IMG/VR virus record: IMGVR_UViG_3300017963_000401
Span: 1 to 43,220 of that record
DNA from: a virus
Reading direction: 5' to 3' (one strand)
DNA length: 43,220 nucleotides
Within the stretch, counting starts at the first letter, position 1. Each line of letters starts with the position of its first letter. This document shows positions 24,032-31,018 of the stretch, in pieces. Both the position numbers and the translations under genes were made by a program. The notes under the pieces are model-generated. The model searched no databases, had not been told where the DNA came from, and worked only from the letters and a program-made list of their open reading frames with translations.

Positions 24032-25132
24032 GTGTCTGACATCGAGCAAGAGCAGATCCGCAATTCGCGGTTCTACACCGACACCCAGGCTGCGGGCGCT
24101 GGCATGGAAACCCCGCCAGCGACCGATCCGTTCGTTGAGTGGGATCTCAACAACCTGCGGTCGCAGATCAACCGTCTCTACGACGGAACGGGGTCAGGCG
24201 ACTGGTTCCAAGACATCGCGGCTGCTGGGTTCGACAACTTCGGCATCAAGCAGATCCACGACAAGAAGCTGTTCTACGTCGATCCCTTCGATACGGCAGT
24301 CCAGCAAGTCGTCCTGGGTGCTGCGGCTGCTGGTGTTCTGGTGGACGCCAGCCTCGTTTCCCGCACTCCGAAGATTCTCGCGGTCCTCGCCGCTTCGACG
24401 GCTACGGGTGGTGTCGCGGCTGCTCCCGAGCCCAACTTCACCGTCGCAGGCACGCTCGGTGTCGGCCTGACGCAACTCGTGGACTCCGGTGGCATCGTGC
24501 TGAACAAGGTGGACATCATCGATGACTCCACCAACGATCCTCCGCTGGATGGTGGAGCGGTGGTCTTCGGCCTCGCGCAGACGATCAACGGCACGGGTGA
24601 CGGAACCGCTATCGCGGCTGCTCTGAGCGAGAACCTTCAGATCAGCTTCGTGAAGGTCGATCCCGGCACGAACGCGGTCGTCTCGGTCAGCCTCCCTGCC
24701 GGAACCTACAACTACAACTTCCGCCGCTGCACGAACCTGTTCAACCTCCCTCCCGGTGGTCTGATCGCAGGCGCGGGTGCGCTGCCCGACGTGATCGACC
24801 CCGGCACGCAACTCGTCCGTCTTCCCTGGCGGGAGTACGACATCTCGGCTCCCGGCGCGATCCTGGGTCCAGCAGCGAACGATCCGGTCAACGTCACGAC
24901 TGGCGTGTTCACGACTGCGGGTGCTCAGACGGGTGTTGCCTCGTTCGGAACGCCCGCCCTTCCCGCCAACGGAAACGACTTCCGTGACGACAACCGCATC
25001 AAGATTTGGCGGAACGGCGTCCTGCAATCCAAGCAGCAAGATGTCATTTGGGTCAGCACGACACAGTTCTACTTCGCCAAGCGCCTGTTCGTGGGCGAGC
25101 GAACCAGCTGGGAGATGCCGAGTAGCTACTAA
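24032..25132 (+). CDS. Virion structural protein (366 aa)
   Basis: GTG 24032 follows CTAGGAGCACCT. The product begins MSDIEQEQIRNSRFYTDT, has an N-terminal helical part (WDLNNLRSQINRLYDG), an Ala/Gly/Thr-rich beta-rich middle (residues about 110-280) and a C-terminal module (RIKIWRNGVLQSKQQDVIWV, then STTQFYFAKRLFVGERTS) that repeats the preceding protein. The pattern suggests a capsid fiber or decoration protein displayed by its C-terminus. By place it follows the major capsid protein. Confidence 0.65.
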   Translation: MSDIEQEQIRNSRFYTDTQAAGAGMETPPATDPFVEWDLNNLRSQINRLYDGTGSGDWFQDIAAAGFDNFGIKQIHDKKLFYVDPFDTAVQQVVLGAAAAGVLVDASLVSRTPKILAVLAASTATGGVAAAPEPNFTVAGTLGVGLTQLVDSGGIVLNKVDIIDDSTNDPPLDGGAVVFGLAQTINGTGDGTAIAAALSENLQISFVKVDPGTNAVVSVSLPAGTYNYNFRRCTNLFNLPPGGLIAGAGALPDVIDPGTQLVRLPWREYDISAPGAILGPAANDPVNVTTGVFTTAGAQTGVASFGTPALPANGNDFRDDNRIKIWRNGVLQSKQQDVIWVSTTQFYFAKRLFVGERTSWEMPSSY

Positions 25133-25842
25133 TGTCTGATATTCGTGGAGAACAGACTGTTAGATTCAACCGAATCACGACAGTCGATCCTACGTCAAGT
25201 GACGACTTCGCAGCTGGTTACGAGGTTGGTGCTCTTTGGTTGAATAACGGCGCGTCACCGCGACGTGTCTTTGTCTGCGCAGATAGCACAAACGGTGCAG
25301 CTGTCTGGGTGCAAACAACTAACACCATCGACAACACCGACAGCCCAGGACTCTACCTCCTGGGCACGAGCCTCGGCTACTCGATAGCGGGTGGCCTGCC
25401 CTCGGGCGAGATCCAATATACACGAATCTTTTTGCTCGCGGGCCTCCAGATCAGCGCCGTCGAAGTCTTCGTGGACTCGGGCGGCAACGCCAACCGGTCG
25501 ATCCGCGTCGGCCTCTACGACCAAGCAGATCCAGGCGACACTCAGGGCGACCCCGTCAATCGGCTTGCCCAGAGTAACTCGACGCCAACCGGGGGCGTCC
25601 CTGACGGAACCTACTTTAGCCTACCCCTAACATCAACCTACACGGTTCCAGAGTCCGGCTTCTACTGGGTCGCCATCGTGGTGGACAGCGCGTCGCTCAA
25701 GCTGATCGTGACCGGCGCGGTCTACCGCGAGAACTACGCGCCGGTTCGTAGGCAGAGCGTTGCCGGGGCGACCCTGCCCGCGACGGCAGGCAGCCTGACC
25801 AACCCAGCCAGCGCCATCGCGTTCGCAGCGGCTACGGAGTAG
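25132..25842 (+). CDS. Virion fiber-like protein (236 aa)
   Basis: The ATG overlaps the preceding stop (TAATG). The N-terminus MSDIRGEQTVRFNRITT resembles that of the preceding protein. Then comes the common phage-fiber repeat seen in many tail and head fibers: DDFAAGYEVGALWLNNG, then RRVFVCADSTNGAAVWVQ. The C-terminal 150 residues look like a beta jelly roll (ISAVEVFVDSGGNANRSIRV, then FYWVAIVVDSASLKLIV). Base composition is more AT-rich over the first 200 nt. A surface-binding fiber or capsid decoration is likely. Confidence 0.65.
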   Translation: MSDIRGEQTVRFNRITTVDPTSSDDFAAGYEVGALWLNNGASPRRVFVCADSTNGAAVWVQTTNTIDNTDSPGLYLLGTSLGYSIAGGLPSGEIQYTRIFLLAGLQISAVEVFVDSGGNANRSIRVGLYDQADPGDTQGDPVNRLAQSNSTPTGGVPDGTYFSLPLTSTYTVPESGFYWVAIVVDSASLKLIVTGAVYRENYAPVRRQSVAGATLPATAGSLTNPASAIAFAAATE

Positions 25843-25844
25843 AT

Positions 25845-26612
25845 ATGCCGATCCAGCCCGAGGTCAAGACCTACATCGTCAACGAGGACGAGACGCTCGC
25901 GAACTTCCCACAGACGACACGCAAGACTCCAATCTTCCAACCGAGCGTCGTCCCGCCAGGGCACTTGTTCTACGGAACCTCGCGCTTCGATCAGGACGAC
26001 CAGTCCCAGGAGATCGGGGAAGGCGGCGCCATCATCTTTAACACGTCCACGCCCGACGACGTGGTCGTGATCGAAGGGCGATTTCACGACTACGTCTACA
26101 TCCTGGGTGGGCGGATCTGCGCGTGGGCGAGCAGCGTCAACGACGAGGTTTCGCTGGACACCGTCTTCCCCGCCAGCGCTCCTGCTAGCACCCCTGGTGT
26201 CGGCAACGCATCGCTCCATCCAGAGCTAGGGTTCTTCTATCCAGCAGAAAACGGTGACTTCACGGTGGACGGCTCGACCTTGGAAGTCGGGACGATCAAT
26301 CAGAACCTCTGCCCGGTCCCGGCTGCGGAAGACAATACCGGCTTTTGGAATTGGGATCCGACCCAGAACCCGTCCATCACTCCGGCTCCGAATCAGGATG
26401 GTGCCTACCACTTGTTTGCGGTCGAGATCGTCGCTGTTCGCCAAGCGAACAAGTATCCCGTCAAGGACGGGGAGGTCACGCCAGCCGCGGGCATCCAAGG
26501 CAAGAAGGTGTTGCCTCACTGGCTCTGGCGATTCACGTTGAAGAAGGGTCCAGAAGCGACCCCTACGCAGTGCCGGATTCTTCTCTACACTGCAAGGGTC
26601 AAGACCCGGTAG
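25845..26612 (+). CDS. Hypothetical virion protein (255 aa)
   Basis: It starts two bases after the preceding gene. The product begins MPIQPEVKTYIVNEDETLAN and is beta-rich with many aromatic and Asn/Pro loops (FHDYVYILGGRICAWAS, GFWNWDPTQNPSITPAP). It has no coiled coil or membrane span. The position among head and decoration genes suggests a virion component. No recognised family. Confidence 0.55.
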   Translation: MPIQPEVKTYIVNEDETLANFPQTTRKTPIFQPSVVPPGHLFYGTSRFDQDDQSQEIGEGGAIIFNTSTPDDVVVIEGRFHDYVYILGGRICAWASSVNDEVSLDTVFPASAPASTPGVGNASLHPELGFFYPAENGDFTVDGSTLEVGTINQNLCPVPAAEDNTGFWNWDPTQNPSITPAPNQDGAYHLFAVEIVAVRQANKYPVKDGEVTPAAGIQGKKVLPHWLWRFTLKKGPEATPTQCRILLYTARVKTR

Positions 26613-26619
26613 GCAAGCT

Positions 26620-27063
26620 ATGAACGAGAAGGCACTAGGGCTGCGAAGGATCACCTCCGCGTTTCTGGTGATCTTCTTCAGCGTCGGAGCGTTGTGGGAT
26701 GTCTACGTCGCCCACAACGATGTCGAGGGCGACACGATCAGCGAGATCTTTCGTGACCTGAGCCACGCTTGGTATTCGATCCCGTTCGTGTTTGGCATCG
26801 TGGTCGGACATCTGTTCTGGAACCAACCCGCAGAACAACGTAAATCGAAAGAAGAGCGGCGGCGGATCTTCTTTTCGGTTGTCGTCCCCGCGACAGTAGC
26901 CGTGCTACTGCGCGACTTGGCGAATCAATCTGTCGAGATGCCTGGCTTCGACTACGCTAACCTCGTAGCGCTCGTGGTCGGATTCTTTGTTGGTGCCCGA
27001 TACTGGCCGCAAGGAATGCCGCAGGAGGAAGAGCATGAAGTTCACCCCCCAACAGATCCGTGA
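26620..27063 (+). CDS. Multi-span membrane protein, holin-like candidate
   Basis: The 147-residue product has about four hydrophobic spans: SAFLVIFFSVGALWDVYVA (12-30), WYSIPFVFGIVVGHLFW (51-67), FFSVVVPATVAVLLRDL (84-100) and YANLVALVVGFFVGARYW (111-128). A conserved-looking GDTISEIFRD loop and IVVGHLFW occur in membrane proteins of many phages. The charged C-terminus (QEEEHEVHPPTDP) would be cytoplasmic. A holin or membrane anchor is plausible, though it lies away from any visible endolysin. The end overlaps the next start. Confidence 0.65.
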   Translation: MNEKALGLRRITSAFLVIFFSVGALWDVYVAHNDVEGDTISEIFRDLSHAWYSIPFVFGIVVGHLFWNQPAEQRKSKEERRRIFFSVVVPATVAVLLRDLANQSVEMPGFDYANLVALVVGFFVGARYWPQGMPQEEEHEVHPPTDP

Positions 27064-27334
27064 GTACGGCGAGAAGGTCATCGCGACGCTGGACGATGGT
27101 TTCCAGTGGTCGGACATCGTCCTTATCACGCCGATGGTCATGGAGATCACTGGTCAGGTCGATGAGATGACCAACGAGGAGAAGCACGAGACGGCTGAGA
27201 TGCTGATCGACTACGTCCTCGAGAACACGGACTTCTGGGGACCGGACTCGGTCATCGACCCCGTCGCGGCGTCGGTCCTGAAGGCTCTGATTCCTGTGCT
27301 CGCCAAGGTTCACAAGGGAGAGTTCAAGATCTAG
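27035..27334 (+). CDS. Hypothetical helical protein (99 aa)
   Basis: ATG 27035 follows GCAGGAGGAAGAGC and lies 29 nt inside the membrane-protein gene. The product MKFTPQQIREYGEKVIATLD is helical and acidic, with EMTNEEKHETAEMLIDYVLE and a hydrophobic C-terminal helix (AASVLKALIPVLAKV). It could be a partner of the membrane protein (antiholin-like) or a small virion protein. Function unknown. Confidence 0.6.
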   Translation: MKFTPQQIREYGEKVIATLDDGFQWSDIVLITPMVMEITGQVDEMTNEEKHETAEMLIDYVLENTDFWGPDSVIDPVAASVLKALIPVLAKVHKGEFKI

Positions 27335-27336
27335 CC

Positions 27337-27915
27337 GTGAGTGTCACCATCCAGGCAGAACGGGACGAGTCTGCTCTTCCGCTGACGCTCGCCGTTACTC
27401 GAGCGTCGGACGGTGGGGTCGCTGGATTGACGTGCGTCTTGCAGATTCGAGACGCGTCTACTCCAGACAGCTATCTCGACTTTGCGGATAGCACGTTCAA
27501 GACTTCCGGGTGGACGACGAAGCAAGCGTCTCTGCTGGATCTCGGCGACGGACTCTACGTGCTGTCTGGTGGGTTGGACATCGGTTCGATCACGAACCTA
27601 CCTGCTGCTACGAACTACCTCAGCGCTGAATACATCGTCAGCGGTGCGGTGAGCGGGACGACGATCGACACGATCTTGCTGCGGACTAGCGTCTACGACC
27701 AGAACAAGGATCTTCTACAGCGCAACCTCGCGGACGCGGAGAGCCTTCCGACCGAACGTAGTCTTGGCGGCGCAATTCAGAAGCTCACCAACCGAGTTCG
27801 GGTCGATGGGACCAAGCTCGAGGTCTATGAAACCGACGACACGACCGTCAGCTACGAGCAGTCGCTTACGACGAACCCCAACGCTGAGCCGATCGTTGAA
27901 GCCAACACGGACTAG
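27337..27915 (+). CDS. Virion protein with baseplate/tail-like N-terminal domain (192 aa)
   Basis: GTG 27337 starts just after the preceding stop. The product MSVTIQAERDESALPLTLAV is beta-rich, with LTCVLQIRDASTPDSYLDFA and TTIDTILLRTSVYDQNKDLL, typical of immunoglobulin-like phage structural proteins. It ends in acidic repeats (TTNPNAEPIVEANTD). It could be a head-tail or receptor-binding accessory protein. Confidence 0.6.
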   Translation: MSVTIQAERDESALPLTLAVTRASDGGVAGLTCVLQIRDASTPDSYLDFADSTFKTSGWTTKQASLLDLGDGLYVLSGGLDIGSITNLPAATNYLSAEYIVSGAVSGTTIDTILLRTSVYDQNKDLLQRNLADAESLPTERSLGGAIQKLTNRVRVDGTKLEVYETDDTTVSYEQSLTTNPNAEPIVEANTD

Positions 27916-27918
27916 CCT

Positions 27919-28272
27919 GTGGCCGGAGCGGTCAGAGACATCCTCCGACTCCAGTTCATCTTCGCTGGGTTGGACGCGCTTACTCTCGCTCCTCCACAGC
28001 CCGAGATTGTCTTTGAGTCTGTCCCAATCGCCAGAGTGTCTACCGCTCAGGCCGAAATCTCACGGCTTGTCGTCTCGATTGAACCACTCGCTCGGCAGCA
28101 GGCAGCAAGTGTTAGCATCGCGCGAGAGGCTCAGGAGTCGATTGTAGTGGCAGAGGTAGTGTTTGAGCAGGTTCCGGTGGCGATCCTGAAGCAAGTCAAC
28201 GCCCCGGTCGCGCGGACTGAGGAGCAGGCGTCTTCTCTGACCCTGGTCTACGAGCGAGAGACGGAGCGGTAA
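27919..28272 (+). CDS. Hypothetical Val/Ala/Glu-rich protein (117 aa)
   Basis: GTG 27919 begins 3 nt after the preceding stop. The product has repeated units around VFESVPIARVSTAQAEISR, then SIAREAQESIVVAEVVFEQV and PVAILKQVNAPVARTEEQAS, so an internal repeat of about 60 residues is likely. It may be an elongated fiber-like element. No recognised family. Confidence 0.5.
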   Translation: MAGAVRDILRLQFIFAGLDALTLAPPQPEIVFESVPIARVSTAQAEISRLVVSIEPLARQQAASVSIAREAQESIVVAEVVFEQVPVAILKQVNAPVARTEEQASSLTLVYERETER

Positions 28273-28605
28273 ATGGCAAGCTGCGATCAGGAAATCCACC
28301 AGTTCGACATCGGGACCGTGTTCCGTCTCGAGCTAACCGACTGCGGCACGCCTGTCGATGTCAGCACGGCTACCAGTCTCGCGATCTGCTTCTTGAAGCC
28401 AAGCCAGGAAGTCCTGACCGCGGTCGCGACGTTCACCAATGTCGGGACGGACGGGTTGATCCAGTACACGACCGTCGCCAACGACATCGATGAGGTCGGC
28501 GGGTGGTCCTGGCAAGGCGTGATCTCCTTCCCCAACGGTTCGATCTTCCACTCCGCGGTGCGGGAGTTCGAGGTGTTCTCCAACATCTGCACCCCGTTCG
28601 CATAG
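28273..28605 (+). CDS. Virion protein, BppU-like N-terminal domain (110 aa)
   Basis: ATG 28273 directly follows the previous stop. The product has the pattern of the small beta domain at the N-terminus of baseplate upper proteins and related phage proteins: FDIGTVFRLELTDCGTPVDV, then NVGTDGLIQYTTVANDIDEV and GGWSWQGVISFPNGSIFHS. It is a single stand-alone copy of that domain. A neck or tail attachment role is likely. Confidence 0.65.
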   Translation: MASCDQEIHQFDIGTVFRLELTDCGTPVDVSTATSLAICFLKPSQEVLTAVATFTNVGTDGLIQYTTVANDIDEVGGWSWQGVISFPNGSIFHSAVREFEVFSNICTPFA

Positions 28606-28614
28606 GAGCGCAGC

Positions 28615-29151
28615 ATGACCCTCATCGCTTCTTACGGAGGACCCGACTCCAACAGCTACATCGACGTGACCCAGGCGAACTCCTTCATCCGCACTGCGAT
28701 CATCGACAACGCTGCGTGGATCGCTCTGACCAGCGCGCAGAAGCAGGCTGCGCTCATTCAGGCTAGCCGGGACATCGACAGCAGGACCTACCTGGGAACT
28801 CGCTACTACTACGAACAGCGTCTCGAGTTTCCGCGGCAGATTCGCTCGGCCTTCCCCTACAACCGAACCTCCACCGAGACGCTTACCCAGGACGTTGTCC
28901 AGAAGCGGATGCGCGAGACGGTGCAGGAAGCGTGCGCTCAGCAGGCGAACTACATCGCTCGCAATGGTGGGCGGAACAAGGACGCGGAGAACATCCAGAA
29001 CGGGATCGTCTCGATCAGCGAGTCGGTCGGGCCGATCCGTGAGTTCGTCCAGTATGGCAAGCACGCCCGCGTCTCGAGCGCACGTTTCAGCCACGAAGCT
29101 CTTCAGCTTCTCCAAGAGTGGATGGTTGGGCGTAGGATCTACCGCGCATGA
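28615..29151 (+). CDS. Head-tail connector, DnaT-like/gp6-type (178 aa)
   Basis: ATG 28615 is preceded by AGGAGCGCAGC. The product begins MTLIASYGGPDSNSYIDVTQ, has helical repeats (QKQAALIQASRDIDSRTYLG), FPRQIRSAFPYNRTSTETL and a C-terminal QYGKHARVSSARFSHEALQL. This is the pattern of head-completion/adaptor proteins often labelled DnaT-like. It should bind below the portal. It overlaps the next gene in an ATGA. Confidence 0.75.
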   Translation: MTLIASYGGPDSNSYIDVTQANSFIRTAIIDNAAWIALTSAQKQAALIQASRDIDSRTYLGTRYYYEQRLEFPRQIRSAFPYNRTSTETLTQDVVQKRMRETVQEACAQQANYIARNGGRNKDAENIQNGIVSISESVGPIREFVQYGKHARVSSARFSHEALQLLQEWMVGRRIYRA

Positions 29152-29516
29152 GCCGAAACCGCGGACTGATCCAGAACGACAAGTACTTCACCCAGGTCGG
29201 ACAGCTTGGGAGACGGGTGCGCTCTAGCTACGGAGACACCTCGATCACCTCGATCACGACCATCAACCTTGTGCTCTACCAAGAGCAGGATCAGACGCTC
29301 ATCTCCGCGCCAGCGATGGACACGAGCATCCGCCACTTCGCCTGCATCCCTAGCTCGTCTGTCCCGCGGCAGGGAGACGAGATCCGCAACGTAGTGGATC
29401 AGTTTGGGAATGCGCTGCTCGAGGGTGGGCGGATCGATGAGATCGTTGCCTACAACGACCCGTTCCACGGGACCCGCTTTCTACGGGTGCGGCTCGACCT
29501 CGACCTGTCCACGTAG
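29148..29516 (+). CDS. Neck/head-tail joining protein (122 aa)
   Basis: The ATG overlaps the connector stop. The product is small and beta-rich: YGDTSITSITTINLVLYQEQ, DTSIRHFACIPSSSVPRQGD and a closing strand pair (GTRFLRVRLDLDLST). Length and position, directly after the adaptor, fit a stopper or head-closure protein. The fold is inferred. Confidence 0.6.
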   Translation: MSRNRGLIQNDKYFTQVGQLGRRVRSSYGDTSITSITTINLVLYQEQDQTLISAPAMDTSIRHFACIPSSSVPRQGDEIRNVVDQFGNALLEGGRIDEIVAYNDPFHGTRFLRVRLDLDLST

Positions 29517-29524
29517 GTCTGCCC

Positions 29525-30517
29525 GTGGCTGAGATTCCGCCCCTAGACGATGAGCGCCTGGACCTTCTGGTCGCGATCTACCTAAATGGGGCAGACATCC
29601 TGAGACGCCGTTTGAGCAACTTGCTGACGGAAGACAGGGGTGCGCAGCGCTTACTCCTTTTCCAGCAAGTGCTTGAGATCCTTAGCCGTCTGGAGAAGGA
29701 GACGGACGCCTGGAGCGCTACCTACGTGCGGCAGTTCGTGGACGAGGCGAGCGCGGAAGCTGTGAGCGTCCTACAGGCCGCGGGAGCGACTTCCACCACT
29801 CTCTTCGCACCGATCGATGAGCGCGCCGTACGGGCGCTCGCTGACAGCCTGACGGGCAATCTGGCGAAGGGACGTGAGTCGATCGCTACCCTGGCGCAGC
29901 GGATCTTCAGGGGTCTGGCACTCGAGCAGGAGTTCCCGGACCTTGCTCAGAAGGCACAAGCCGAAGTGGGTGTTGGACTTAGCGCACTTGAGGAGGACTT
30001 CCGCATCCGGAGCAGGATCCAAGGTCTGCTCCGGGAGCGGTTCGAGGACGGGGTCGTCTCGGTTCTCGCCAAGAACGGCAGGCGCATGTTCTTCCCGCTG
30101 GACTTCTACGCGGGCATGGTGGCTCAGAACGTGAAGGCTCAGGCTAGGTCCGTTGCCACGCTCGAGCGGGCGAAGCAGGCAGGGTTTGACCTCGTCCGCG
30201 TCACCGTCAACCCGAGCACGGTAGGTGACTACTGCGACGCTTACCGCGGACGCGTCTACTCGATCAGCGGGAGCGATCCGGTCTTCCCACCGCTGGCTGC
30301 TCTTCCGAACGGTGGTCCTCCGTTCCATCCTTGGTGCAAACACGGCATTGGGATCTACGTTCCAGCTTTCCACACACCTGAAGAGAATGAGGAGAGAGCA
30401 AATACCGACCCGCGCTTCCTCATGGAGCCCAACGAGGATTCGCCGAACCGGGTGATTCGCAACTACTGGGAGGCTGAGCGCAAGGGCACGCTTCCCGACG
30501 AGATCAAGTTCATCTGA
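29525..30517 (+). CDS. Minor head protein, Mu gpF/SPP1 gp7-like (330 aa)
   Basis: GTG 29525 starts the frame. The N-terminal two thirds are helical (RGAQRLLLFQQVLEILSRLE, then LAQRIFRGLALEQEFPDLAQ). The C-terminal part has DYCDAYRGRVYSISGSDPVF and GPPFHPWCKHGIGIYVP, the Cys/His box of minor head proteins related to Mu gpF. Those proteins sit near the portal and can be injected with the DNA. It lies well downstream of the portal here, not next to it as is usual. Confidence 0.8.
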   Translation: MAEIPPLDDERLDLLVAIYLNGADILRRRLSNLLTEDRGAQRLLLFQQVLEILSRLEKETDAWSATYVRQFVDEASAEAVSVLQAAGATSTTLFAPIDERAVRALADSLTGNLAKGRESIATLAQRIFRGLALEQEFPDLAQKAQAEVGVGLSALEEDFRIRSRIQGLLRERFEDGVVSVLAKNGRRMFFPLDFYAGMVAQNVKAQARSVATLERAKQAGFDLVRVTVNPSTVGDYCDAYRGRVYSISGSDPVFPPLAALPNGGPPFHPWCKHGIGIYVPAFHTPEENEERANTDPRFLMEPNEDSPNRVIRNYWEAERKGTLPDEIKFI

Positions 30518-30999
30518 TGGCTGTTGGCATCGAAATCAACGTGGAGATCGACCCACGTCTCCAGGGCTGGCTGAACAATGTCGGATCCAACTTCGATCAA
30601 GCGCTTCTAGCCGGAGTCCAGGCTGTCGGAAACTTCGTCGCTGAGCGAGCGCAGCAGAACGCACCAATCCTCCGCGGACCTCTGCGCCGCTCGATTCGTG
30701 CTGAGCTTCCTCGAGAGCAGGCGGGAGGAGAATACTCCGTCCTCGTGGTGGCTGGTGAGCGGTATGCCCTCACCCAACACACGCTGCTTACCCCTTCAGG
30801 ACCCTGGCAGCTTGGACCTGTCTCGATTCGCCAGCCTCTTACTCCAGAAGGTGGAGTCGGTGGTGCTTACTTGCGCCGCGCCGCTTTCTTGAACGTCGAT
30901 CGGATTCGTGACGGACTCGCAGCGTATGTTCAGCGTGGCGTGTCGGCGACCTCACGAATCAGGATCACCGCACGGACCATCGAGCCAACCCGCAGCTAA
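30517..30999 (+). CDS. Tail completion/neck protein, HK97 gp10-like (160 aa)
   Basis: The ATG overlaps the preceding stop (TGATG). The product contains GVQAVGNFVAERAQQNAPIL, then RGPLRRSIRAEL and GEYSVLVVAGERYALTQHTL, matching the pattern VA..A...AP..TG.L..SI of HK97 gp10-like tail-component proteins. It likely forms the top of the tail or a head-tail interface ring. Confidence 0.75.
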   Translation: MAVGIEINVEIDPRLQGWLNNVGSNFDQALLAGVQAVGNFVAERAQQNAPILRGPLRRSIRAELPREQAGGEYSVLVVAGERYALTQHTLLTPSGPWQLGPVSIRQPLTPEGGVGGAYLRRAAFLNVDRIRDGLAAYVQRGVSATSRIRITARTIEPTRS

Positions 31000-31018
31000 G
31001 CACTAGCACGGAGTTTCT

